In this document: positions 1-8,787 of the stretch, piece by piece
How the letters are laid out: every line of letters begins with the position of its first letter
Numbering within the stretch: position 1 is the stretch's first letter
Assembly: GCF_005543295.1 (NCBI RefSeq)
Contig: NZ_SRSG01000059.1
Span: 199,247-263,246 of the forward strand
DNA length: 64,000 bases
Source of the DNA: Halalkalirubrum salinum
GTDB taxonomy: Archaea; Halobacteriota; Halobacteria; Halobacteriales; Haloferacaceae
Reading direction: 5' to 3'
Notes under the pieces: model-generated
What the model was told of the DNA's origin: nothing
Database searches by the model: none
What the model saw: only the letters and a program-made list of their open reading frames with translations
Translations under genes and position numbers: made by a program

Positions 1-124
1 TCGAACGTTTTGTGAATATAGTTAGATTTAATAGTGAATCTGTTCGTAAAATCGGTAGAGACGATCGATCGCGGTCGTACGTGGGCTGGACGCCCGGCGC
101 GATCGACTATCGTCGGACCAATCG

Positions 125-1627
125 ATGACCGAGCACGAACCGAAACCGACTGTTGGACAGCTTCCGACCGTATCCACCGCGGCGTCACACGTGCCGAACG
201 CGGTGACGACCCTCTGTTGGCTCCTGTGGATTGTGGGCCTCGGGGTCCTCGCCGCACACATCCGAGGCGGCGGCCCGTGGGAAATCCCTGGTATCGTCGT
301 CGTGGACGGGCTCACCGCCGTCATGTGGACGGTGGTTGGGTTCTTCGCTGCGATCGTCGCGAGCTACTCGAAACGGTATCTCGCTGGTAGCCAGACGATC
401 GAGCAGTTCTTTGCCCGGGTGTTCGCGTTTACGCTGGTCGTGATGGTCCTCGTCGCCGCCGACAGCCTGGCGCTGTTCGTGGCCGCGTGGATCGCGATGG
501 GGCTCGTGATGGCGTCGTTGATCGGACACAACAGCAAGTGGCCGCAGGCACAGGCGGCCGCCGCACTCGCCCGGCGGTACTTTTTGGCTGGCGGCCTCTC
601 GCTGGCTGTCGCGGTTACCGGCCTCTGGTGGTTCGGCGACATTACGTCGGTTTCGGGCGTCGAGGCGGCGATCGCGTCGCTGCCCCGACCAGGCCTCGTG
701 GCGATCGCCACCGCACTGGTAGTGACAGCGGCGATCCAGTCTGCGCTCCTGCCGTTTCACACCTGGTTGCTCTCGTCGATGACCGCCCCAACCCCTGCGT
801 CGGCGCTCATGCACGCGGGATTCGTCAACGCTGGCGGCATCTTGCTCGTCCGGTTCGCGCCGATCGTGGCCGCCGAACCTGCGATCATGGCGGCGATCGT
901 GCTCGTCGGCGCGGCGAGCGCGCTGGGAGGGAAGCTCCTGAAGACCGTCACGACCGACGCGAAGCGGGCGCTTGGCTGCTCGACAGTCGGGCAGATGGGC
1001 TTTATGCTCATGCAGGTCGGGCTTGGCTTCTTCGCCGCCGCGGTGGCACACCTGATTGTCCACGGCTTCTACAAGGCCTACCAGTTCCTCTCAGCGGGGA
1101 GTGCGATCGAACATACCGCACCGAGGCCCTCCGAGGCGGCAGCCACCGAACCGCCCAAATCGACCGGACTGGGTGGATTCGTCGCGATCGCCGCGACGGG
1201 CCTCGCGGGCGGGGCGTTGTTCGCCTGGCTGACCGGCAAAGGGACGTCCCTCGACAGCGGGCTCGTGTTGACGCTGCTCGTCGTGGTGACCGTCCTGCAC
1301 GCCTCTCGGGATGTCGTCCGCTCGAGTGGCGTTCCCGCGTCGGTTCGCTACGGCGCCGTGCCGCTCGTCGCCCTGCCGGCGATCGCGGTCTACGCCGGGG
1401 TGTATCAACTCGTCTCCAGCCGGCTCGCAGCGCTCCCCGCTGTTGGCGAACCGGCATCGTTGACGGCGGTACACATCCTGATTGCGGCGGCGTTCCTCAT
1501 CGCATACATCGCTGTCGAGACCGGGGTCTACCGCCGCAGTCGCCGGCTGTACGTCGCGTTGGTGAACGCGACGCAGCCACCATCGAATACGCTGTTATTC
1601 ACCACGGAGGAATACAATGAGCAGTGA
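125..1627 (+). CDS. dabB: DabB-type membrane subunit of inorganic-carbon (DAB) transporter
   Basis: A 500-residue, very hydrophobic protein of the proton-conducting antiporter-like family (NuoL/MrpA related, PF00361). The core with HTWLLSSMTAPTPASALMHA at about residues 215-240 is the typical proton-channel helix pair, and KxxLGCSTVGQMGFM follows at about 280-295. It is shorter than NuoL (about 600 residues), as DabB proteins are. Its end overlaps the start of dabA by 11 nt, and that partner fixes the role: established DabAB pairs couple a cation gradient to CO2 hydration and accumulation of bicarbonate. That this pair does the same is inferred from the pairing and from the zinc ligands of DabA. 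It lies in the cytoplasmic membrane. The 124 nt upstream are AT-rich and probably hold the promoter. Confidence 0.85.
   Translation: MTEHEPKPTVGQLPTVSTAASHVPNAVTTLCWLLWIVGLGVLAAHIRGGGPWEIPGIVVVDGLTAVMWTVVGFFAAIVASYSKRYLAGSQTIEQFFARVFAFTLVVMVLVAADSLALFVAAWIAMGLVMASLIGHNSKWPQAQAAAALARRYFLAGGLSLAVAVTGLWWFGDITSVSGVEAAIASLPRPGLVAIATALVVTAAIQSALLPFHTWLLSSMTAPTPASALMHAGFVNAGGILLVRFAPIVAAEPAIMAAIVLVGAASALGGKLLKTVTTDAKRALGCSTVGQMGFMLMQVGLGFFAAAVAHLIVHGFYKAYQFLSAGSAIEHTAPRPSEAAATEPPKSTGLGGFVAIAATGLAGGALFAWLTGKGTSLDSGLVLTLLVVVTVLHASRDVVRSSGVPASVRYGAVPLVALPAIAVYAGVYQLVSSRLAALPAVGEPASLTAVHILIAAAFLIAYIAVETGVYRRSRRLYVALVNATQPPSNTLLFTTEEYNEQ
1606..1610 (+). promoter_or_regulatory. Shine-Dalgarno of dabA
   Basis: GGAGG lies 6 nt before the dabA ATG, inside the 3' end of dabB. 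It supports translation of dabA from ATG 1617 on a shared dabB-dabA transcript. Many other genes here look leaderless and lack such a site. Confidence 0.7.
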
Positions 1628-4052
1628 GCACGCGATCGACCGGAGCATCGCCGCGGCCGCTGACGCGGTCGGAACCGTCTGGCCACTCCACTCGTTCGTG
1701 ACGGCCAATCCACTGGCTGGCTTCGAGGATCGACCGTTCCACGAGGCGGTCGCAGACGCAGAATCAGTTCTTGGCGGCCGAGGGTATCCGACCGCAGCCG
1801 TCTTTGAGCAGGCCCTGGAGTCGGGAGCGATCGACCCCGATCTCCTCCGCGGACGGCTGGCCGAACACGGCTACGAGACGGATCTCGAGGCGTCACTCGA
1901 TCGTCTCGCAGACAACGAGTCGGTGGTGCCGTCTCCCGAGAAGGCGACAGCGACCGAGCGCGTGGACGCGGTCGTGACAAAGTGGCTCGCGGCGTTTCTG
2001 GATCAGGGCCGCGCCGAATGGCCGATGCCAGACCGTGAATCAGGCTTTTACGCCGCGTTCTGCGCGATGGCCCCCCACGACAGCGACATTCCCGACGCAG
2101 CGGCGATCGACGCCCTCCCTTCGGAACCGACTGCGGCGATTCGGTCGATGCTCACCGATCGGGCTGTCGGGAGCTGGCAGGATGTCTTCGAGTTCCACCT
2201 CGCGGCGCTGCCGGGCTGGACGGGGCTTATCAAACAGCGTGCGGCCGACAACGGGTCGTGGCAGTCGGCGTACCCGATCACGCTGGCGGGCTATCTGGCG
2301 GTTCGGCTGGCGCTTGCTGACGGATTCGACGCGCCGATCGTCCCGCCGGAGGAGTTCACGACGTCTCAGCCGCACGGAGACGATGTTCCGCTCGAAGAGG
2401 TCTGGCTGTCCGCGTGGGAGGAGACGTATCGGACGGAGCTCGTGACGGCGATCGCCGACGACTCTGGGTCGACGAGAGCGGACGCTGCGGCGGCCGAGCG
2501 GCCGGACGCGCAGTTGGTGTTCTGCATTGACACCCGATCGGAGATCATCCGCCGGCACATCGAATCCACCGGCGCGTACGAGACTCACGGCTACGCCGGA
2601 TTCTTCGGGATTCCGATGCGCTACGAGGGGTACGACTCCGACGTGAGTGTCGACGCCTGTCCGCCGATCCTTGAGGCCCAACACCACATCACCGATCAGC
2701 CAGCCGAGGCTGCAGCGGGTGAACGGAGCCGCTACGATCGCTGGCACGCCGTCACCGAGACGGCGACGCACGCGATGAAGTCGCTGAAATCCAATGCCGC
2801 AACGGCGTTCAGCTTCGTCGAGAGCGCTGGAATGGGATACGCGGCCGCGTTGGCCGTGCGGACGATCGCCCCGAGTTGGTTCGCGAACGCGCTCCAGAAA
2901 GCCGGCAACCGCGGGCCCGACGACCACGAGTTTTGTGCGCCGTCGATCGAACACGAGCACGACCACGCACCAGATGAGCTGCCGACCGGGCTCACACTCG
3001 ACGAGCGGGTCGAGTACGCCGCAACGGCGTTCGAACTCATGGGAATTGAGCAGTTTGCCCGGGTCGTCGCGTTCGTCGGCCACGCTAGCGAGACGGCGAA
3101 CAATCCGTTCGAATCGAGCCTCGACTGTGGCGCCTGTGCGGGCAACCCCGGCGGGCCGAACGCTCGGGTGCTCGCGGCGATCTGCAACGACGAGGCAGTA
3201 CAGGCGGCACTCGCCGATCGCGGGATCGAGATCCCAGACGACACCGTCTTCGTCGCCGGCGAACACACGACGACGACCGATGAGGTGACGTTGTACACGG
3301 ATTCTGTCCCTGAGACGCACGCAGACGACATCGCCGAACTCCGGGCCGATCTCTCGACTGCACGCGAGCGTGCGGCCGGCGAACGCGCAGGGGACATGGG
3401 TGCAGACCCCTCGACGGGCGTTCGCGAAACTGAACGCCGCGCGGCTGACTGGGCCGAGACGCGTCCCGAGTGGGGCCTCGCGGGCAACGCGGGCTTTGTC
3501 ATCGGCCCACGGGCGCTCACTGCGGGACTCGATCTCGACGGACGGGCATTCCTGCACTCGTACGACTGGCGGACTGATTCGGACGGCTCGGCACTCGAGG
3601 CGATTTTGGCCGGGCCGATGGTCGTCACCCAGTGGATCAACACCCAGTACTACTTTTCCACGGTGGACAACGCGGCCTACGGCAGCGGATCGAAGGTGAC
3701 ACACAACCCGGTCGGAAACATCGGGGTGTATCAGGGCAACGGCGGCGACCTGATGACCGGGCTCCCGCTGCAGTCGACGATGGCGGCCGACAATGAGCCG
3801 TATCACCAGCCGCTGCGGCTCTCGACGATCGTCCACGCGCCGGTCGATCGCGTCACCGACATTCTGGCCGACCACCCCGAAGTCGCCGAACTACTCGACA
3901 ACGGCTGGCTCTCGCTGACGGTCATTGACCCCCAACAGGACGGCCGGGCGCTGCAGTATGAAAAAGAGCTCGCGTGGACGGCGATCGACGAGGAACCGGA
4001 ACCGATCGAGTCGATCAACAGACCACAGCCTCCAGCGGCTGCAGACGATTGA
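1617..4052 (+). CDS. dabA: DabA, beta-carbonic-anhydrase-like subunit (DUF2309/UPF0753)
   Basis: An 811-residue soluble subunit of the DAB inorganic-carbon transporter. The opening FVTANPLAGF (about residues 27-36) is typical of DUF2309. The zinc site is complete by spacing: CIDTRSE puts Cys303 and Asp305 two apart, and His489 and Cys504 are 15 apart, as in the biochemically described bacterial DabA (Cys-Asp ... His-Cys). The family is proposed to hydrate CO2 vectorially in complex with DabB at the membrane. Start is ATG 1617 with a GGAGG ribosome site. Translational overlap with dabB implies stoichiometric synthesis. Whether this organism fixes carbon or only supplies bicarbonate for anaplerotic carboxylation cannot be seen here. 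Confidence 0.9.
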   Translation: MSSEHAIDRSIAAAADAVGTVWPLHSFVTANPLAGFEDRPFHEAVADAESVLGGRGYPTAAVFEQALESGAIDPDLLRGRLAEHGYETDLEASLDRLADNESVVPSPEKATATERVDAVVTKWLAAFLDQGRAEWPMPDRESGFYAAFCAMAPHDSDIPDAAAIDALPSEPTAAIRSMLTDRAVGSWQDVFEFHLAALPGWTGLIKQRAADNGSWQSAYPITLAGYLAVRLALADGFDAPIVPPEEFTTSQPHGDDVPLEEVWLSAWEETYRTELVTAIADDSGSTRADAAAAERPDAQLVFCIDTRSEIIRRHIESTGAYETHGYAGFFGIPMRYEGYDSDVSVDACPPILEAQHHITDQPAEAAAGERSRYDRWHAVTETATHAMKSLKSNAATAFSFVESAGMGYAAALAVRTIAPSWFANALQKAGNRGPDDHEFCAPSIEHEHDHAPDELPTGLTLDERVEYAATAFELMGIEQFARVVAFVGHASETANNPFESSLDCGACAGNPGGPNARVLAAICNDEAVQAALADRGIEIPDDTVFVAGEHTTTTDEVTLYTDSVPETHADDIAELRADLSTARERAAGERAGDMGADPSTGVRETERRAADWAETRPEWGLAGNAGFVIGPRALTAGLDLDGRAFLHSYDWRTDSDGSALEAILAGPMVVTQWINTQYYFSTVDNAAYGSGSKVTHNPVGNIGVYQGNGGDLMTGLPLQSTMAADNEPYHQPLRLSTIVHAPVDRVTDILADHPEVAELLDNGWLSLTVIDPQQDGRALQYEKELAWTAIDEEPEPIESINRPQPPAAADD

Positions 4053-4157
4053 GATCGACGGAGTCGAGTCCATGACCGCCGGCGATCGCGCTTAGAGGAG
4101 ACGCCAGACCGGCCGTAGATCGGCGAGATTCAAAAGGATCGACGGCGAACAGAGCGT

Positions 4158-4532
4158 ATGCACTTCGACAGGCGGACACAGGCAGCGCTCGAAGCTGTCG
4201 GACTGGACCGCGAGGAAATCCGGGAGGCGTCCGATCGCGTCACGGAGGCGGTCCGGGCCGACGCCGATCGGATCGCAGCCTTTTTTGATGGCGGCGGAAC
4301 CGTCTACTCCGATATGGAACTGGCTCACAGCACAGCTTCGATCCACGAACACACCGTCGACCACGTGGACCTGTACACCCACGGGGCAGCGCTGCGCGGG
4401 TACCTTCGGTTCGACACCTGGGGCGTGCCGATCGAGGGCGGTCGCATACTGAACGATGAGGTGATCGAACTGACGCTCGGACCGACCGTCGACGGCCGCG
4501 TCCGGTTCGCACACGATCGAGACGAGCTGTGA
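4158..4532 (+). CDS. Conserved haloarchaeal hypothetical protein (DUF7532-like)
   Basis: A 124-residue acidic protein without membrane segments or a known catalytic motif. From memory it resembles the haloarchaeal family DUF7532, with the recurring YSDMELAHS and ILNDEVIELTLGPTV stretches; this is recognition, not a search. Its stop overlaps a possible GTG start of the fau-1 gene that follows, so the two are probably co-transcribed. No function is known to me. Confidence 0.7.
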   Translation: MHFDRRTQAALEAVGLDREEIREASDRVTEAVRADADRIAAFFDGGGTVYSDMELAHSTASIHEHTVDHVDLYTHGAALRGYLRFDTWGVPIEGGRILNDEVIELTLGPTVDGRVRFAHDRDEL

Positions 4533-4534
4533 GT

Positions 4535-5998
4535 ATGTCGGAAACTGCTGTTCGGGTTCGGGGCATCTACACGACCGCGCTTACCCGACTCCTGCTCGAC
4601 GAAGCGCTGACAGTTGTCCAGGCGTCCGAGCCGATCGAGCGGCGCTTCGAGACCTCGTTCCCGACAACTGCAGCGGACGCGGTAGTCGAGACAACCACAG
4701 ATCGCCAGGGGGTCTCGATCACCGGCCATCCCGATGCCGTCGCGGACGTCTGCGACGCGATCGGGTCGGTCGGAATCGACACGTTCGTCTGGCGGGACGC
4801 GCTTGCGCCGGGGACGATCGCCGACGGACGGGTCGAACGGACGGTAGGTGGTGGGGCGATTGTCGATCTCGGGCTCGAATCGATCGACGGCCCCGGGGAC
4901 GGGACCGGCTATCTGCCCTTCAGCGCGGTCGACGATCGGATCGACACGGGCGACGTGGTTCGCGTGCAGGTCGAATCGGGGGCTCCGCCGTGGGGAGACA
5001 GTCGCCCGCGTCTGCGTGGATCGATCGCGGTCGACGCGGGGCTTGCGAGGGTCATCCCCGGCAGTGACGGCGTCACGGTCGACACGCACGATGAGGCCGC
5101 CGGCCGGGAACTGGTCGGGATGACGGAGTTACTCGGGACGACTCCACCGGATGGATGGGGACTGCACTGGTCGCACGCGGCGACGAAGGCCGTGATGGAC
5201 GAGCTGTCAGCGTCGCTGGCTGTGGCGACCGATCGAGCCGAAACGATTGCAGAAGCGCTCCCCGGAGCGATCGAGGGCGGCACGGACGCGGCGGGAGATG
5301 AGCCCATGGTTCTCGTGAGCGATCGCGAGGCGCGGTGGGCGTGGTTCGGCCGAGAGTCGCGATTCGAGCTGGACGAGATTCGGCAATCGGTCACGACCAC
5401 CATGACCGGCCACCACCGGATCAAAGCCGGGACCGATCGTGCGAGCGCCGGGGTAGACTTCGTCGAGGCGCTGTGTGATCTCGACAGCGAGGCGGAATTT
5501 CCATTCGAGGTCGTGACCGATCAGTTCGGCCCGGCGACAGGCGATCGCGTCGCGATCGAACACGGCAAACCCGACGGACGCGCGTTTGCGCTCGGAACGG
5601 GAACAGTGACCGAACGGACCGCAGATGGGACGCTCACGATCGAGCGGGAGATGACCGGCGGCGGAACGTACGACGCGCTGGGGGTCGATCGGGTCGCAGG
5701 CGACATCGCAACGACAACCGTTCGTGAGGGGCGATGGTGGTATCCGACTGTGTATCGAAGCGCCGACGGCGACCTGAAGGGGACGTATGTGAACGTCTGT
5801 ACGCCTGTGGAGTGTTTCCCGGACGCAGTCCGGTATATCGATCTTCACGTCGACGTCATCAAACACGCCGACGGGCGCGTAAAGCGAGTCGACGACGACG
5901 AACTCGACGAAGCAGTGCAAGCGGGGGAACTGACCGAAGAGATCGCCGAAAAGGCCCGATCGGTTGCGGCGTCGATCGATCGGGCGCTGAAGTCGTAA
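4535..5998 (+). CDS. Probable ribonuclease/RNA-binding protein FAU-1
   Basis: A 487-residue protein of the archaeal FAU-1 (RNase E/G-like, AU-rich RNA-binding) family. An S1-like segment occupies about residues 85-170 (ADGRVERTVGGGAIVDLGLE ... GDVVRVQV). The C-terminal DUF402 domain, about 370-480, has YVNVCTPVECFP and the acidic YIDLHVDVIKHADG strand expected for its metal site. Characterised members bind AU-rich RNA and cleave rRNA precursors. GTG 4529 is in frame and overlaps the previous stop, but ATG 4535 two codons later is the likelier start. It forms an operon with the upstream small gene. Confidence 0.85.
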   Translation: MSETAVRVRGIYTTALTRLLLDEALTVVQASEPIERRFETSFPTTAADAVVETTTDRQGVSITGHPDAVADVCDAIGSVGIDTFVWRDALAPGTIADGRVERTVGGGAIVDLGLESIDGPGDGTGYLPFSAVDDRIDTGDVVRVQVESGAPPWGDSRPRLRGSIAVDAGLARVIPGSDGVTVDTHDEAAGRELVGMTELLGTTPPDGWGLHWSHAATKAVMDELSASLAVATDRAETIAEALPGAIEGGTDAAGDEPMVLVSDREARWAWFGRESRFELDEIRQSVTTTMTGHHRIKAGTDRASAGVDFVEALCDLDSEAEFPFEVVTDQFGPATGDRVAIEHGKPDGRAFALGTGTVTERTADGTLTIEREMTGGGTYDALGVDRVAGDIATTTVREGRWWYPTVYRSADGDLKGTYVNVCTPVECFPDAVRYIDLHVDVIKHADGRVKRVDDDELDEAVQAGELTEEIAEKARSVAASIDRALKS

Positions 5999-6003
5999 AA
6001 ATC

Positions 6004-6330
6004 TCAGAAGTGGTCGGCAGACTCTGTCGAGTACTGTAGATCGCCACCGCGGCCGCCTTCGACAGTGTCTGCACCCATGTCGCCCGTCGAAGGAACCTTG
6101 ACCTGAACGTCTGTTATCTCTTCAAACTCAAAATACATGTCGCGTTGAATGTTCTCAGCGGTAATATTCGAGATCCCACAGCCCGAGCAGGTCCCGCCGA
6201 GTTCGACCACGACCTGTCCAGTCTCTGGATTTGCCTCACGGACAACGCTTGTGCCCCCGTGCATCTGAATAATCGGCATCTGTTTGACCATCCACGTCTC
6301 GATCCGCGATTTGAGGCTCTCGTCAGTCAT
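6004..6330 (-). CDS. NifU C-terminal-domain Fe-S scaffold protein
   Basis: A 108-residue protein made of one NifU C-terminal domain (PF01106), with PIIQMHGG near the start and the cluster-binding CSGC at about residues 47-50, followed by a short acidic tail. Such Nfu proteins carry and deliver Fe-S clusters in the cytoplasm. ATG 6330 (MTDESL) is preferred over the ATG two codons upstream. It converges with the fau-1 gene, leaving 5 nt between stops, and no suf genes are adjacent. Confidence 0.88.
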   Translation of the reverse strand: MTDESLKSRIETWMVKQMPIIQMHGGTSVVREANPETGQVVVELGGTCSGCGISNITAENIQRDMYFEFEEITDVQVKVPSTGDMGADTVEGGRGGDLQYSTESADHF

Positions 6331-6459
6331 TACCACCCCTTGGCGGCGCAGCTATGGGTAAGTTGTGGTTTTCTCCATCTGCTGTGAGCCGTGAGAAAGT
6401 ATAACACGATAATTCGGGGTCGATCGCTGCGAGCGGTTACTGTTGGTCGGGACAGACAC

Positions 6460-7428
6460 TCAGAGCCGCGAGCGATCGCCGGTTCCGCCGGTCATGGCGC
6501 TCGCGACCGCGCCTTTGACGACCACGTCGTCGCCGAGCGACGTGAGTTCGAGTTGTGGGATGTTAATGAACACCATCTCCTCGAGTTTCTCGCGGATCGG
6601 CTCAAGGATCTGTTCGGGATTGTTCAATGCGACCGCACCGCCGACTTTGACGATGAGTGGGGCGTACGCGTGGATGATGTTGGCGATCCCCATCGCGTTC
6701 CAGTGGCCGAGTTGATCGACCACGTGTGTCGCAAAGTCGTCGGAGCCGGCGTGTTCGAACACATCGACTGCAGAGAAGTCGGGATCTTCCAGTGGGAGTG
6801 CCGTGTCGATCGGATCCTCCGCGTGGAGTCGTTCGGCGTACCGCGGGATGTTGTTGCCCGAGCAGTACGCTTCCCAATGACCCTCGTGACCACAGCCACA
6901 CGTCATGAACCCGTGCGGATCGAGCGTCAGGTGCCCGACCTCGCCCGCATTCCCGTCCCACCCTGCCAGGACGTTCCCGTCGACGCAAACGCCCGCGCCA
7001 ACGCCCGAGGATATTGTCACGTACACCATATCCGCGGGGTTTCGTTCTGAGTGGAACCGCTCGCCGATTACGCCGGCGTTGGTGTCGTTGTGGAGGTACA
7101 CTTCCTCAGTATCGAGGAGCTTCGAGATCGGCCCGGTAAGTGGAATCCGATCGATCGTATCCGGCAGGTTTGCGGGGTTTTCGACCGCACCCTCCGCAAG
7201 GTCCAGCGGCCCGATCGAACCAATCCCACACGCGACCGCGTCGGTCGGGTCGATGCTTGCCTTCTCACATGCGGCCCGGACGATGCGAAGCACCGCCTCA
7301 GTGACGGCGATACCGGTGGGACCACGTGGAGTGCGATCGAACGCGCTGCCAAGAATCGTCGCCGACTCGTCTGCGACGACCGATCGGACGTTTGTCGCCC
7401 CAAGGTCGACGCCAACGTAGTAGGCCAT
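6460..7428 (-). CDS. glk: ROK-family glucokinase
   Basis: A 322-residue ATP-dependent sugar kinase of the ROK family. Visible motifs are the N-terminal phosphate loop VGVDLGATN, the catalytic HNDTNAG with its Asp at about residue 115, the ROK signature around GWDGNAGEVGHLTL, and a zinc segment CGCGHEGHWEAYCSG. In that segment His takes the place of the third Cys in the bacterial CxCGxxGC consensus. Glucose is the likely substrate, since haloarchaeal ROK glucokinases are known, but this is inferred. Start ATG 7428 lies about 30 nt below an AT-rich TTAATTAA box. The gene stands alone. Confidence 0.83.
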   Translation of the reverse strand: MAYYVGVDLGATNVRSVVADESATILGSAFDRTPRGPTGIAVTEAVLRIVRAACEKASIDPTDAVACGIGSIGPLDLAEGAVENPANLPDTIDRIPLTGPISKLLDTEEVYLHNDTNAGVIGERFHSERNPADMVYVTISSGVGAGVCVDGNVLAGWDGNAGEVGHLTLDPHGFMTCGCGHEGHWEAYCSGNNIPRYAERLHAEDPIDTALPLEDPDFSAVDVFEHAGSDDFATHVVDQLGHWNAMGIANIIHAYAPLIVKVGGAVALNNPEQILEPIREKLEEMVFINIPQLELTSLGDDVVVKGAVASAMTGGTGDRSRL

Positions 7429-7454
7429 TACCAAAATGAGATACCCGATTCCAC

Positions 7455-7462
7455 TTAATTAA
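7455..7462 (-). promoter_or_regulatory. TATA-like box of the glucokinase gene
   Basis: TTAATTAA is centred about 31 nt upstream of ATG 7428. It is the only strongly AT-rich element in the 63-nt gap to the divergent-side neighbour, which suggests a leaderless or short-leader transcript. Confidence 0.45.
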
Positions 7463-7491
7463 GCCGTTTTTTCTTCGTGTATGCCGGCGGG

Positions 7492-7950
7492 TTACTTTGT
7501 ATCTGAACGGACAAACGTTACCGGACACGGAGCCGAGAGCATGATCTCCTGGGCCGTGCTCCCGAAGACAGCCTTGCCTGCTGGCGATCGTCGTCGCCCG
7601 CCGACAATAACGCGATCGGCGTCGGAGGCTTCGGCGAGGTCAACAATCTGCTCGCCGTGTGAGCCGACCGCGCCGCGGATCTCGTAGTTGATGGTAGCCG
7701 CATCGAGTGCCTTTGCGAGCGCCCTGATCGACGAGTGGCGGTTCGCGACAGTGTCCACATTGACCTCATCGCGTGTCCGATCGAAATCGAGGTTTTCGAC
7801 AGCCTCGTCGTACTCTGATTGGGTGAACACGTGTGCGAGAACGACTGTTGCGCCGGTTGGACCGGCCACGTCGATCGTCTCTTCAGCTAACCGCTCGATT
7901 CTGTCTGCATCGCTTGGCCCGACGGCCAAGAGGATCGTATTGATTGCCAT
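7492..7950 (-). CDS. Universal stress protein, UspA family
   Basis: A 152-residue single-domain Usp protein. It starts with the typical strand TILLAVGPSDAD and ends with the nucleotide-binding glycine motif GGRRRSPAGKAVFGSTAQEIM at about residues 117-137 (G-x2-G-x9-G-S/T), so it is of the ATP-binding type. Members act as cytoplasmic stress proteins, usually as dimers. It is monocistronic, with 317 nt free upstream. Confidence 0.9.
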   Translation of the reverse strand: MAINTILLAVGPSDADRIERLAEETIDVAGPTGATVVLAHVFTQSEYDEAVENLDFDRTRDEVNVDTVANRHSSIRALAKALDAATINYEIRGAVGSHGEQIVDLAEASDADRVIVGGRRRSPAGKAVFGSTAQEIMLSAPCPVTFVRSDTK

Positions 7951-8170
7951 AATACTGTATTGGACGGCAGCACAGTTAAAACTAGCGGAATTTTTACTCG
8001 GAAGCGAATAAATAATTCGTGTTATTTCTACGTGTTATCATTTTGCAGAGTATGCATGCTAACATGACGCACATATTCTGAACAAAACAACCGCTGCGGG
8101 CGAGAAAGGGGGCAGACAGAAAGATCGATCGCCGATCGGTCGACACGATCTGAGAATGCAGTCAGCTCAG

Positions 8171-8267
8171 AGGGATTATCGTAGCCATCCGGAGATTTTG
8201 AAACCGATCCTCCGACCCTGTGTCTCGGTCCCTCAGCAGCAAATTATGACGTTCTACGATAATCCCT
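8171..8267. repeat. Perfect 14-bp inverted repeat enclosing 69 nt
   Basis: AGGGATTATCGTAG (8171-8184) is exactly inverted at 8254-8267 (CTACGATAATCCCT). The right arm ends one base before the stop codon of the DUF5611-like gene. The whole unit is 97 bp and codes for nothing evident. It lies in the 318-nt gap 7951-8268, which otherwise holds only AT-rich sequence upstream of the Usp gene. It could be a small non-autonomous mobile element or a large 3'-UTR stem-loop. Confidence 0.75.
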
Positions 8268-8268
8268 A

Positions 8269-8652
8269 TCAGACGTCGGGCGCGTCGTCTTCGACCGATC
8301 GCTTCAGCGATTCACGGCGAGATTTCGCGTCGCGTCCGGTCGCTTGTAACAGGAACTCGTTCTTGTCGCTGACCGCGTCTGCCGCGGCGTCGGCGTTGCC
8401 CTCGGCAATGACTTCTTCAGCGGGTCGTTCCTCGAAGTGGACAGCAAGTTTGTCTTTTTTACCGCTGTACGACGCTGCGCCCGCGAGAATCCGATCGAAC
8501 ACGGGGTTGGTCGGCTCCTCGACGACATAGAGTTCGTGACCGTTGTGTTCTTCGGTGCCAGTCACTGGGCCAAAGTACTCTTCGATCGTCGCTTTCATAT
8601 CGGGGATTCGGTCTTCCAGATGTTCGCCACGACGCATTTTGTACTCCTTCAT
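8269..8652 (-). CDS. Conserved archaeal hypothetical protein (DUF5611-like)
   Basis: A 127-residue charged, soluble protein starting MKEYKMRRGEHLEDR, which I recognise from haloarchaeal DUF5611 proteins. It has no membrane segment and no catalytic motif I can name. The middle VVEEPTNPVFDRILAGAASYSGKKDKLAVHF looks like a small alpha/beta fold. The stop abuts one arm of a perfect inverted repeat. Function unknown. Confidence 0.75.
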   Translation of the reverse strand: MKEYKMRRGEHLEDRIPDMKATIEEYFGPVTGTEEHNGHELYVVEEPTNPVFDRILAGAASYSGKKDKLAVHFEERPAEEVIAEGNADAAADAVSDKNEFLLQATGRDAKSRRESLKRSVEDDAPDV

Positions 8653-8718
8653 GGAAGAGGCGTTAGCAAGCGGATGGTTTACCTGTTTCGTCGTTTCGAC
8701 GGTACGGTGTGTGTCAGC

Positions 8719-8776
8719 GAGGTGCGATCGTTCCCAACCGAGTCAACGAGGTGCGATCGTTCCCAACCGAGTCAAC
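8719..8776. repeat. Tandem repeat, two identical 29-bp units
   Basis: Two perfect head-to-tail copies (8719-8747 and 8748-8776) lie in the gap between two minus-strand genes, 12 nt from the stop codon of the downstream-listed zinc-ribbon gene. Each unit contains CGATCG. There is no spacer between copies, so it is a minisatellite and not a CRISPR. Confidence 0.9.
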
Positions 8777-8787
8777 GACAGATTGCC

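Noticed and set aside
2040-3875. A 611-residue open frame on the minus strand
   Set aside because: It lies wholly opposite dabA, is rich in Arg, His and Val without domain motifs, and arises from GC-rich codon positions.
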